Assembly (NCBI RefSeq): GCF_000186865.1
Contig: NW_008705573.1
Coordinates: 858,983 to 922,982 of the forward strand
DNA: 64,000 nucleotides
Source: Aureococcus anophagefferens
Lineage: Eukaryota > Sar > Pelagophyceae > Pelagomonadales > Pelagomonadaceae
Direction: 5' to 3'
Shown here: positions 9,478 to 19,668 of the stretch, piece after piece
Layout of the letters: every line of letters begins with the position of its first letter
Position numbering within the stretch: the stretch's first letter is position 1
Made by a program: the position numbers and the translations under genes
Notes under the pieces: model-generated
The model's input: the letters and a program-made list of their open reading frames with translations, nothing else
Database searches by the model: none
What the model was told of the DNA's origin: nothing

Positions 9478-12400
9478 ATGGCCTCCGGCTCGGTCTGCCG
9501 CAACTACCTCGTCACGGTGACCTGCGCCTTCACGTCGCTCTACTTCCTGCGCCAGCAGCCGCTGCTGTCGCGGACGCTCGCCGTCGAGGGCGGCCTGCTC
9601 GACTGCGGGTCCTGCGCCGCCGAGGCGCGCGAGCGGGCCGTGCGGCGCGCGTTCGCCGCCGCGGACGCGCGCGCCGCGCGGGACGCGCTGGCCCGGCTCT
9701 GGCGCCACGGCGGCGGCCTCGGGGCGCCGGCCCTGCGCGCGCTCCGGGGCGGGCGCCGGCGCAAGCGGCGCCGCGCGGCGGCCGCGGCCGCGGCCGCGGA
9801 CGCCGCGCGCGCGGCGGCCGTCGCGGGCCGGCGCGCCGAGCTCGCGCGGCTCGTCGCGCGCCGCGGCGCCGCGGGCGACGCGGCGACCGAGATCTGGCGC
9901 AACGCGCGGGGCGGCGGCGGCGCGGGCGGCGGCAACGCCACGGACGTCGACGCGTGGGCCGCGGAGGCGCTCGAGGGCGGCGGCGCGCTCGACCTCTTGG
10001 GCGACATGGTCTGCTTCGGCTCCGAGGCCGACGTCGCCGCGGCGGCGGAGCTCGTCTACTACGTCGCCGAGCGGTCGCCCGCCGCGCGCCGGCGGCTCCT
10101 GGAGACCGCGACGGCGCGCGCCCGGCGCCGGGAGAGGGAGACGGGTTCCGGGAGCCGAGGGGGAGCGGCGGTTTCCGAGCGAGGGCGACGGGTTCCCGCT
10201 CGACGCCTTCCGAGAGAGGGCGACGCCTTCCCGCTCACTTCGCCCCCGCAGGTGCCCTACGGCCTCTTCCTCGCCGTGCTCGACGACCCGGGCCGGCCCC
10301 TGAGCTGGAGCCGGGCCCAGGCCGGCTGGGCCCTGCTGCGGGTCCTCGACCGCGACGCGCCGCCGGCGCCGGAGTCGCTCGACGTGCGGCGGGCGATGGC
10401 CCTGCGCCTCGAGGATCTCGCGGACGCGGCGGCGTCGCGGTCGCCGGGGGCGTTGCCCGCGCTCCACCTCCTGTCCTACATGGCGGCCGACGGCGCGCCG
10501 GGGCCGCCGAGCGCCGCCGCGGCGCGCGTCGCGGCGCGCCTCGGCGGCGGCGGCGGTCTAGGCGACGGCGCGCTCGGCGCGGCGCTGTACGCGGCGCCGG
10601 AGCCCGGCTGGTCCAAGCGCGACGAGGAGCGCGTCTACGCTTTGAACGCGGCGGCGCACCTCGCCTGGGTCCTCGCGCACCGGCTCCACGGCGACTTGGA
10701 CGGCGCGCCGGAGGTTTCTCGCCGCGCGGACGCGATCCTCGGGGGCGTCGCGGCGTCCGCGTCGAAGCCGCTCGCCGCGCTGTCGACGGCGCGCGGCCGC
10801 GACGTCTTCCGCGCGCGTGAGCGCGCGCTCCTCGCGGCGCCGAAGCCGGCGCCGGGCGAGCCGAGCCTCGACGGCTACGACTTCGAGGTCGCGACGACGC
10901 GGTTCGCGAGCTACGCTTTACGCATCCTCGCGCGCGCGGACGCCGCGCGGCCGTCCGTCGCCGAGGCGCTGGGCCTCGACAACGGCGCCAACGTCGCCGA
11001 CGTCGACGAGGCGCTGACCGTGGCGACGGCGAGCGACGTGTCCCAGTTCCTCGACGACGTCGCCGCGGTGCTCGGCCGGCCGCTTCCCCGGTCGATCAAG
11101 CGGACGGCGACGCTGGCGCTGGCGCTCTCCCGCGTCGCCTGGCACCACGTGGCCTACTCGGCGCCCAACGTCTACGGCCTGCTCTCCGTCGAGCTGCTGG
11201 CCAACGGCCTCGTCTCCGAGCGGTGGCTCCGCCGCGTCGCGCCCTGTGCCGAAATCAACCACCGGTTTGGGTGGTCCTGACCAAACTTCAGAACTCTCTA
11301 TCGAAGTCGATTCGGCTGATTTTTGGACGAATCGATCGCTCTCGTCGAGTTCTCGAAGCACAGCAGAAAGCCTTGCGTCGAAACGGTCGCATATGCGCAC
11401 ATTGAATTCGGGTTGAAGATTTGATTTCCACACAGGTCGCGCCCGCGGACGTCGTCGCGTCGCTCGTCGACCGCGCGGCGAAGCGGTCCGAGGCGCCGCC
11501 GGGCGCGCCCGCGGCCGCCGCCGGAGAGCACGCCGNNNNNNNNNNNNNNNNNNNNNNNNNNNNNNNNNNNNNNNNNNNNNNNNNNNNNNNNNNNNNNNNN
11601 NNNNNNNNNNNNNNNNNNNNNNNNNNNNNNNNNNNNNNNNNNNNNNNNNNNNNNNNNNNNNNNNNNNNNNNACCCGCGGCGCGCCACGGGCTCCTGGGCC
11701 TCGCCGCGGCGCTGTCCTGGTGGCGCGTGGGCGTACCCTGGCTCGTCTTCGTCTTCGTGCCCGTCTTCTACGCGTCGATGCTGCCCATCTGGCTCTACAT
11801 GGGCATCTGGCTGCTGGCGTGCTGCGTCGTGCCCACCTGGCTCGTGGGCATCCTCGTCAAGAACCTGGCGGTCCTGGCGCGGAGCGACGAGGCGGGCGAC
11901 GGCGACGAGGCGGACGGGGACGCGGCCGGCGCCGAGGCCGAGGCCGGCGAGGACGCGGCCGACGCGGCGGCCGGCGGCGGCGAGGACGCGGCCGACGCGG
12001 CGGCCGGCGAGGACGCGGCCGACGCGGCCGACGCGGCGGCCGGCGAGGACGCGGCCGACGCGGCCGACGACCGGGGGTCCGCGGAGACGCCCGAGCGCGC
12101 GCGGCGGCGGCGCCGCGAGGCGCTGGACCGGCTCGGCGTCGTCGCGAGGGACGCGGCGACGGAGTGCGCCGAGGTGCTCCGCGCGTCGCTCACGTGCGTG
12201 GGCCTCTTCGCCGTCGTCTGCCTGGGCGCGCCCGCGCTCGCCGTGTTCACCGTCTCCTACCTCGTCGCGCTCCACGGGTTCCTGGACGCGCTCGCCGGTG
12301 CGCTCTGCGCGGCGGTCCCGGCGGGCGCCGTCGGGGCCGCGCGCGCGGGCCTCGGCCACGCGGCGAACCTGGCGTTCCTCGCGTTTTTACTGGAGCCCGC

Positions 12401-12695
12401 GCGCGACGGCCACGCGCGCTTCGCGGCGCGGCTGCAGATCGTCGCCGCGCTCGCGCCGCTGCGGCGCACGGCGGCGAGCCTGCGCCACTGGGCGACGCGG
12501 CGCGCCGTGCCCAAGCTCGACCCGGCGCCGGGGGACCTGTGCCCCGTCTGCCACGAGGTCTTCGGCGAGGAGGACGAGGCCATGGCCGTCGCCCACTGCC
12601 GCTGGGGCTGCGGCCGCGCGGTCCACGACGAGTGCATCCGCGCGTGGATGCAGCGCTCGGACTCGTGCGTCCTCTGCGGCGCCAAGTGGAGCTAA
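9478..12695 (+). CDS. Multi-pass membrane RING-finger protein (probable E3 ubiquitin ligase), with assembly gap
   Basis: Exons 9478-11235 and 11436-12695 are joined across introner 3 (SERWLRR to VAPADVV). The N-terminus has a hydrophobic segment (YLVTVTCAFTSLYFL). The middle is Ala/Arg-rich and helical. After the gap come strongly hydrophobic segments (WLVFVFVPVFYASMLPIWLY and LLACCVVPTWLVGILV) and an acidic GEDAADAAAG repeat. The last 60 residues form a RING: CPVCHEV, then HCRWGCGRAVHDEC and CVLCGAKW, with the Cys/His spacing of a RING-H2-like zinc finger. The role would be membrane-anchored substrate ubiquitination; substrate unknown. The stretch 10106-10251 is low-complexity and ends in CCCCCGCAG, so a further intron may be hidden there, but no donor fits the frame. 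A run of N at 11536-11671 leaves part of the protein unknown. Confidence 0.68.
11244..11435 (+). mobile_element. Introner element 3 (family B, full length, 192 bp)
   Basis: Ends are CTGTGCCGAAATCAA and TTGATTTCCACACAG, an imperfect inverted repeat. The target duplication gtcgcgcc is perfect (11236-11243 and 11436-11443). The intron is 11236-11435 (200 bp), phase 0. Using the element's own GT instead of the duplicated GT would add 10 nt and shift frame, so the donor must be in the target duplication. The core is in forward orientation. Confidence 0.94.
11536..11671. other. Assembly gap (136 N)
   Basis: A run of undetermined bases inside the RING gene, shortly after the introner. Frames on both sides agree at the stated length, but gap sizes are usually estimates. 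Confidence 0.99.
11940..12070 (+). repeat. Coding tandem repeat (acidic GEDAADAA units)
   Basis: About four imperfect copies of a gcgaggacgcggccgacgcg-type unit encode an acidic Ala/Asp/Glu linker between the membrane region and the RING half of the protein. Confidence 0.8.
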
Positions 12696-12704
12696 GTCGC
12701 ATTT

Positions 12705-13901
12705 TTACGCGCCGGGGGGCCGGCGGCGGCGCCCCGGGTCCGAGGACGACTCGCATTCGATGAACCTCGTCAGGATCGCGTTCGACAAGTCCGGCGCGCC
12801 CGGCAGGAACCAATGGTCGGACTTGTGCGCGTAGGCCGACTTGGGCGCGCGCGCGAGCGGGCACGCCATGTCGAGGAAGAAGATGCCCTTTTCCGGCGGA
12901 TAGGCCGCGAGGCCCTGGCGAGCGGCGCGGCTCATGCGCTCGTCTCCCTTGCAGATGCGCGAGGGGCCGTCGCTCGGCAAGGGGGAAAAGCCCAGGAACA
13001 CCGCGCGGTGGTTCGCGCGCATTCCCTTCACCAACTCCTTGGCGAGGACGGCGTGCGTCTGCGCGTAGACGCCGGCGCCGTCGGACACCAGTGTGCCATC
13101 CTGGGCGTAGAAGCGGACGTCGCTTCGGCGGTGCGAGAGCCAGTGGCCGTAGTTGAAGACGTAGGTCACCTGGTCCCGGTCCTCGAATTCGCGGAGCGCG
13201 GCGACGACGCCCTCGGCCGCGCGCGGTCTTTCCCCGCGGCTGCCCCAGGGGCGCACGTGTTCGACCCGTCCCGAGCTCCGGATGGCCTGCTTCTTCCCCT
13301 TGGAGTCGATGAACCACGCGTCCTTGCCCGACTCGGTGGTCTGCGCGACCGCGACGCCGAACCTGGCATCGACGAAGCGGAGCGTCACGCCGTGCTCGGG
13401 GAGGACCATCGCCGAGTGGTCGCCGACGCGCACGGCGTCGCCGTCGCCGCAGACGAGCAAGGCCGAGAGCGAGAGAAAGCTCTGGAGCGCGATCGAGTCG
13501 CCCGCGACGACGATCGTGTGGTTCCTCAGGGCTCTGCGCATCGCGGCGGCGCTCGGCACGTCGATCTTGCGGCCGGATCCTTTCCTTGGGAGGCACGATT
13601 CGCCCGCGGAGACGCTCGCCGCGGGCGTCCACGCGTACGTCGCGCTCGGGCGCCGCGGCGGGTGGATCCAATTGCCGCGATTGGGAGATGTGATGTGGCG
13701 CATCGTGCCCGCGCGTTTGAAGCACTTGTCCGCGTCGTAGCGCGGCGACTTCTCCGCGCGCGTCGCCACGGCGCCGTCGCGCGTAAACTGGGGGAATGGC
13801 GGCGCCGTTCGACTCTCATGCGTGTGCTTCTTGTTCCTCCCGGGGTGCTGCTTTTTCGATGCGCACAGCGCGACGAGCAGGGCCAGGCGCAGGAACGCCA
13901 T
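12705..13901 (-). CDS. PC-esterase / SGNH-like secreted protein (TBL-CAS1-like)
   Basis: Single exon, 398 aa. The start MAFLRLALLVALCA is a signal peptide or signal anchor. The GDS block IVVAGDSIALQSFLSLSALL carries the nucleophile Ser of the SGNH/PC-esterase family. The C-terminal KSDHWFLPGAPDLSNAIL supplies the D-x-x-H-like Asp/His pair. FNYGHW and FLGFSPLPSDGP fit the middle blocks. Relatives O-acetylate or de-acetylate cell-wall or glycoprotein sugars in the Golgi, so a polysaccharide-modifying role is a reasonable inference. Its stop (705-707 of the 12-kb block) lies 9 bp from the stop of the convergent RING gene. Confidence 0.66.
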   Translation of the reverse strand: MAFLRLALLVALCASKKQHPGRNKKHTHESRTAPPFPQFTRDGAVATRAEKSPRYDADKCFKRAGTMRHITSPNRGNWIHPPRRPSATYAWTPAASVSAGESCLPRKGSGRKIDVPSAAAMRRALRNHTIVVAGDSIALQSFLSLSALLVCGDGDAVRVGDHSAMVLPEHGVTLRFVDARFGVAVAQTTESGKDAWFIDSKGKKQAIRSSGRVEHVRPWGSRGERPRAAEGVVAALREFEDRDQVTYVFNYGHWLSHRRSDVRFYAQDGTLVSDGAGVYAQTHAVLAKELVKGMRANHRAVFLGFSPLPSDGPSRICKGDERMSRAARQGLAAYPPEKGIFFLDMACPLARAPKSAYAHKSDHWFLPGAPDLSNAILTRFIECESSSDPGRRRRPPGA

Positions 13902-14151
13902 CGTCAAAAGACTAGCACGCCGCGACGAACCGCAAGAGAAAGCTTGTGGGTGGCGAGGATTGACCACGAAAAACAAAATGGAAAACCCCGCCAGCCGGCG
14001 GACCCCGTCCCCGGCCAACTCGAGACGGCGAAGCACGACCGAACCCTCCCTAGCTGCCGGGGGTCCGCATGCGGGTGGAAGACCCCCCGCCCGGGCCCGG
14101 GGTCCAGGTGTAGCCTTCCTATGTCCTGCCACGCTTCGTCCCACAATCTTA

Positions 14152-17100
14152 CTACACGTTCCGCGCCGCGTCGTCGGCCGAGAGCGGCGGCGGCGGCGCG
14201 GCCGCCGGGGCGCCCGCGCGGACGACCGGCGGCGGCGCGGCCGGGGAGCGCACGTCGACGGTGACCGGCGGCGCCGGCGGCGCGGGGCTCGGGGAACCGC
14301 GCAAGTCGATGGCGACCGGCGAGCGGGCGGCCGCGGCCGCGGCCGGGGAGACGGGGAGCGGCGCGGGCACGGGCGGCCGCGCCGCCGGCCGCCACTCGGG
14401 CGCGGCCGGCGGCCCGGCGGCGCCGGGCGCCGCGGGCGTGGGCTTCTTGGCGAAGAAGGCGGCCATGCTCGTCTGCTTCTTCTTCTTCGGGATGGCCGGG
14501 CGGTGCGGCGCCGCGGGCGCGGGCGCGGATTCCGCGCGGTCCCGGCGGTCCGGCGCGTCGCGGCCGTTCTCCTTGGCCGGGTCGTCGGCCGGCGCCGGCG
14601 CCGGCTTGGGCGCGAAGTGGTGCGACGCCGTGAAGGGCCCCGCGGCGCGCGCCTTCGCCGCGACCTTGCGCCGCTTCGGCGCGGGCTTGGCCGGGTCCGC
14701 GCCCACGCACTCCGCGGCGACGAGCGCCTTCAGGCGCGAGTTGAGCTTCGCGCGGCTCGGCAGGTGCTCGAGGCGCTTCGGCGCCTTGCGCGACGGGTTG
14801 GGCTTCTTCGCCTCGGGCGCCTTGGCGTCCGGCGCGTCCGCGGGCGGCGGCGCCGCGTCGTCGACGGACGACGGCGCCTGGCTCGGCGCGTTCGACGCCA
14901 CCTCGTCGGCGTCGGCGGGCTCGACGTCCAGCCGCGGCGGCGGCCGGGGCATGTCGTCGGGCCAGCCCAGGCTCGCGTCCTCCAGCACGTCGACGCGGCG
15001 CTGCTCCGACGCCAGCGTGCCGTGCTTCGTCACGCCGCGGACCAAACACAGGTCGTGGCGCGCGTCCCACCAGGGCGCGGCCCGGTTGCAGACCGAGACG
15101 CGGCCCAAGCCCAGCGCCTGGAGCGTCTCGTTGGCCGTGAGCGCGCGGCCCTCGGCGTCGGGCGGCACCGCGTAGGCGTCGACGCGCACGGCCAGGACGC
15201 GGCACGTCTCCAACTCGTTGACGACGTCGAGCAATTTCCCGTGCTTGCCGTCGGCGTCGCGGCCCGGCGCCGCGCAGAGCTCGACGCCCAGCGGGCCCGG
15301 CGTGGGCTCGAAGGCGATCAACGCGGCCGCGAGCGCGTCCGCGGTCGCCTCGGGCGCGCCCTGCTCCAACGCGCGGTGCTTGAGGCAGTGCTTGACGGCC
15401 TTGTTGCGGCGCCAGAGCTTCTCGACCTGGGCGCGGTCGATGCCGTGCTGGATCTCGCTGTCGGCGTTGTAGGCGCCCTGGAGCAGCGACGCCTTCGCGG
15501 AGGACACGATCGCGTCGCGCGCGGCGCTCAGCGCGTCGGCGGGGTCCTCGCGGCGCGCGAGCGACAAGCCGCCGCGCACAAAGTCGGCGCCCGCGAGGCC
15601 GATGGGCCGCTTCTGGAGCTGGAGCCGGAGCTCGCGGATCTGCGTCTTGGACCAGTCGTGGGGGTGCTTGGGCTTCTCCTTTTTGGGCGCGTCCTCGAAG
15701 TCTTCGTCGACCTGCGCCTCCTTCTTGGACCGCTTCTTCTTCTTGACGCGGTCGAAGGCCGACGCGTGGGCGTCGTCGTCGGAGTTCCCGTCGTCGACGT
15801 AGGCGGCGTCGTAGGCCGTGCGGCCCGCCTCGTCGTAGTGCTTGAAGCCGCCGCGCGCCGCGCGCGCGGACCGGTCCTCGGGCTTCTTGCCGGGGCTCTT
15901 GTAGCCCGCGCCGACGGTCTTGGACCAGAAGTCGGGGTCGTCGAGGTCGACGTCGCCGAGGCCCTCGGCGCCGCGCGCGGCGACGAACGTCGCGCTCGAC
16001 AGCGACTCGAGCGCGCCGCCCGAGTCGTTCGACGCGAGGACGACGGCCTTGGTCCGCGTCGCGAGGATGTCGTCGATGGACTGGTTCCGGAAGGCGACGG
16101 CGTCGGCGTCGTCGTCCTCCTCGGGGCCCTGCTGGAAGGCGACGGCCGTCGCGCCGCGCTTGAGCAGCGACTCGTGGAGCTGCGCGTTGCCCTTGGAGTG
16201 GCTCGCCATGCCGTCGAGCACCGCGCGGTCGAGGTCGAGCTTCGCCGTCGCGACGTCGTACATGTGGGCCTCGTAGGTCTTCGCCGTGAGCAGGCGGTAG
16301 ACCGTGACCTTCTTGGTCTGGCCGATGCGGTGGCACCGCGCCATGGCCTGCACGTCGTTCTGCGGGTTCCAGTCGCTGTCGTAGATGATGACCGTGTCCG
16401 CGGCGACGAGGTTGATGCCCACGCCGCCCGCGCGCGTGCTCAGCAGCATGAGGCGCATCTTCGAGCCGGCGTCGCTGAAGGCGTCGATCTGCCGCTGGCG
16501 GTCGCGGCCCGTGACGCCGCCGTCGATGCGGCCGTAGACGACGGCCCGCGCGCGGAGGTAGTCCTCGAGCACGTTGAGCATCATCGTGAACTGGGAGAAG
16601 ACGAGCACCTTGCGCTGCTCGTCGAAGAGCTTGGGCAGGATCTTGTCCATGAACTGGAGCTTGCCGCACGCGTCGACGAGGCGGTCGACCTCGGCCACGC
16701 CGTGGCCCGACGACTCGAGCTCGCGGAACTCGACGCCCTTGAGCAGGAAGGGGTGGTTGCAGCACTTGCGGAGCTCCATGGCCAGGTTCATCATCGACGG
16801 CCCGTCGACGGCGCGGCCGCCGCCGGCGAGCATGGTCACGTTCTTCTCGTAGAGCGCGCGGTAGTACCGCTTCTGCATCGCGGCGAGCGCGACGGAGACG
16901 ACGATCTCCTCCTTGGGCGGCACGGACGTCTCGACGTGGGCCTTGACGCGCCGGAGCACGAAGGGCCGCATCTCCTCCAGCAGCGACGAGAGCACGCCCG
17001 GCTTCGCGTCCGCCTCGTCGTCGTCCTCGTCCTCCTCCTCGGGCACGACGGCGAGCTGCGCCGGCGCGTCGTGCGCGCAGCCGCCGTACTTGGCCACGAA

Positions 17101-18988
17101 CTCCTCGTGGTCCTCGCCGAAGGTCTCCGTGTCGCAGAAGGAGAGCAGCGCCCAGAGCTCGCGCATGTCGTTCTGGAGCGGCGTGCCCGTGAGCAGCAGC
17201 TTGAAGATGGACGCGAAGCGGCCGTCGTCGCCGTGCAGCGCGCGGTAGAGCCGCGACTGCGGGTTCTTCAGGCGGTGCGCCTCGTCGACGATGATCGCGG
17301 ACCACTTCGTGCGCGCCAGCGGCGCCGCGTCGTCGAGGAGGATCTGCTCGTACGTCGTCACGACGACGTCGACGGCCGGCGACTTCGTGTCCTTGCGCGC
17401 GAAGAGGTCCAGCGACCGGCCCCAGGCGCGCGACGGGCCCGAGCCGTGGTAGACCATGACGTCGAGGTTCGTCCAGTGCTTGAACTCGCGGTCCCAGTGG
17501 CCCAGCGTCGACAGCGGCGCGACGACGAGCACGGGCAGCGTCGCCGCGTAGCGCTCCTTGATCATGCGCACGAGCGACACGGACTGGACCGTCTTCCCCA
17601 GACCCATCTCGTCGGCGAGGATCGAGTTGCGCCGCAGGAGGAAGTTGTGGGCCAGCCAGCCGATGCCGTCGATCTGGTAGGGCCGCAGCGTCAGCGCGCC
17701 GCCGCGGAACGGCAGCAGCGGCACGGCGCGCTTCGCGTCGCGGCCGCTGCGGCCGTCGCGCCGCTGGCGCTCCTTGGCCTTGGGCCGCTTCTTGCGGGCG
17801 CAGAAGCGCTTGCCGCAGAGCGCCGCGGCGGCGAGGAGCGCCTCCTCGTCGGGGCACGCGGCGAGGACGTCGCGCCAGAGCTCGTCCGACGCCTCCTCGT
17901 AGCCGAGGCCGCGCCACTTGACCGTGACCTTGGCGTCGTCGGCGAGGGCGACGGCGCCGTAGGCCCCGATGGCGTCGCGCACGGCGCGCTCCTGGGCGTC
18001 GCCCTTCTCGTTGGCCTCCTTGAGCGCGAAGGCGTAGCGCTCCGCGGCGAAGGCCTTGCGCTCCGACGCCGTGACGGCGCCCGCGGCCGCGGCGAGCTCG
18101 TCCTCGTCCTCGTCCTCCGACGACTCCGACGCGTCGGGCAGGTCGCCGAGGGGGAGGGGCGTGCGCTTCTGGGGCGCGAGGTCGCACTCGGGCAGCTTGA
18201 GCACGCGCTCGACGTCGACCATCTCGGGGTCGAAGCAGCGCTTCGGCTCCGGGTCGCCGACGTCGGGGACCTCGCCCTTGGACTCGCGGAGCCGCAGGGA
18301 CTGGAGGGCGCGCTTCGTCTCCTGGGCGCCGACCTGCTCCGCGAGGTCGCGCTCCGTCTCCCAGGAGCAGTGGAGGTACGAGTACTGCTTCCACTTGACG
18401 AGGTAGCGCGACACGCGGACCTCCTCGTCCTCGGGCAGGCGCTCGTCGTCGTCCTGGATGAAGAGGGAGCCGTCGGTGATCTGCGCCGTGTTCATCTTCG
18501 CGAGCCAGGGGCGCCAGGCCTTCTTCGGCAGGCCGAAGCCGCAGAGCAGGCGCTCGATGCCGACGGGCGGCTCGTCGGGCTCCGCGGCGGGCTTGGGCTT
18601 CTTCCTCTTGCGCGGGGCGTCGGAGCCGTCGCTCTCGTCGTCGTCGTCGGACGACCCGAACTCGGCGTAGTTGACGGCGCCGCCGCGCGCGGCGACGCGC
18701 CGCGGGTCGTCGCGGACCGCGACGGCTTTCTTCGCCGCGGGCTTGCCGCGCTTCTTCGCGCCGCGGCCCGCGCGCGGCGACGACGGCCGCTTCTCGTAGT
18801 CGTCGTAGGTCACGACGGGCCGCTCCGGCGCCTTGATGACGCGGCCGGACTGCGTGTAGCGGACCTCGCCGCCGTCGTCGTCGACGAACGTCGCCGCCGC
18901 CGCCGCGCGCCGCGCGGGCGCGGACCGCCGCGGCGCGGCCGCGCGCGCGCGCGGCGCGCGGTATCCGTCGCTCTCGCTGTCCTCCATG

Positions 18989-19023
<35 letters not shown>

Positions 19024-19437
19024 CTCGTCCTCGACGTGGTCCTCGTCGTCGTCGTCCGCCGCCGCGCGGCGCCGCTTCGCCGGCGGCGCCGCCGCGGACA
19101 CGAGGCTCAGGTGCGCCTCGGCCGTCGAGTAGGTGCCGCCGTCGTCGTCGTAGGTGACGCGCCAGACGCGGCCGTCCTCGTCGTCCTCGTCGTCCTCCTC
19201 GAGCTCGACGACGACGCCGCGGTACGCCGCGCCCGCCGGCGCGCCCGCCGCGAACGCGCGGCCGAAGGCGAGCGCCGACGCCTCGACGACGGAGCCGACG
19301 CCGATGAATTTGTGCTGGAGCTTCTGGATCTCCGCCTCCTCCTCGCGCCGCGTCCCGGACTCCACGGTGTCGCTGCGCACGAGGGCGCCGATGGGCTTCT
19401 CGTCGTCGCTGGACTCGCTGTCGAAGAGGTCGGCCAT
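14152..19437 (-). CDS. CHD-type SNF2 chromatin-remodelling ATPase with C-terminal PIP box
   Basis: One uninterrupted exon of 5286 nt, 1761 aa. Order: acidic N-terminus with a poly-Asp run near residues 135-160; chromodomain 1 (YLVKWKQYSYLHCSWE, ~345); chromodomain 2 (VTVKWRGLGYEEASDELW, ~500); SNF2 ATPase with DEMGLGKT near 611, DEAH near 718 and LLTGTPLQND; helicase C with HRIGQTKKV near 1036; then a SANT/SLIDE-like helical part (LVRGVTKHG). Near residue 1650, KKKKQTSMAAFFAKK is a canonical PCNA-interacting QxxMxxFF motif. CHD enzymes slide or evict nucleosomes using ATP in the nucleus. The PIP box suggests recruitment to replication or repair sites. The start MADLFDSESSDDE is the first ATG that begins the acidic leader. 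Confidence 0.9.
18990..19050 (-). repeat. GTC/CTC microsatellite coding for poly-Asp/Glu
   Basis: A trinucleotide run inside the remodeller gene encodes an acidic tract of about a dozen Asp residues; length polymorphism is likely. Confidence 0.85.
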
Positions 19438-19668
19438 CGTGCGTTGGATGCGTCGGGCGAGGCCTGCGCGTCGTCCGGGGCGCTGCGGGCCTGCGCGTGC
19501 GGGTCGCTTATTCGAACCTCCACCTCGACTCGGTCGCTGGGTTGGCGGGACAAGGCTGACCTCTCGACGAAGTTGAACTTCTCTCACAGCTAGCATGCGT
19601 GCAGCCGGGCAGCAGCCCCGACGAGAAGGACGTAGGCGGCCTCCCCCGACCAGAAGGTCGTAGCTCCC

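Noticed and set aside
11244..11260. GT inside the element's own inverted repeat as the normal donor
   Set aside because: It would leave 10 extra nucleotides in the mRNA and break the frame in the clearest copies.
11536..11671. N run as a biological feature
   Set aside because: It is an assembly gap; nothing can be inferred from it beyond missing sequence.
13822..19593. Very long plus-strand open frame opposite the CHD remodeller
   Set aside because: It is the antisense shadow of a GC-rich coding exon: Arg/Val/Leu-rich, no motifs, while the minus strand shows full SNF2 motifs.
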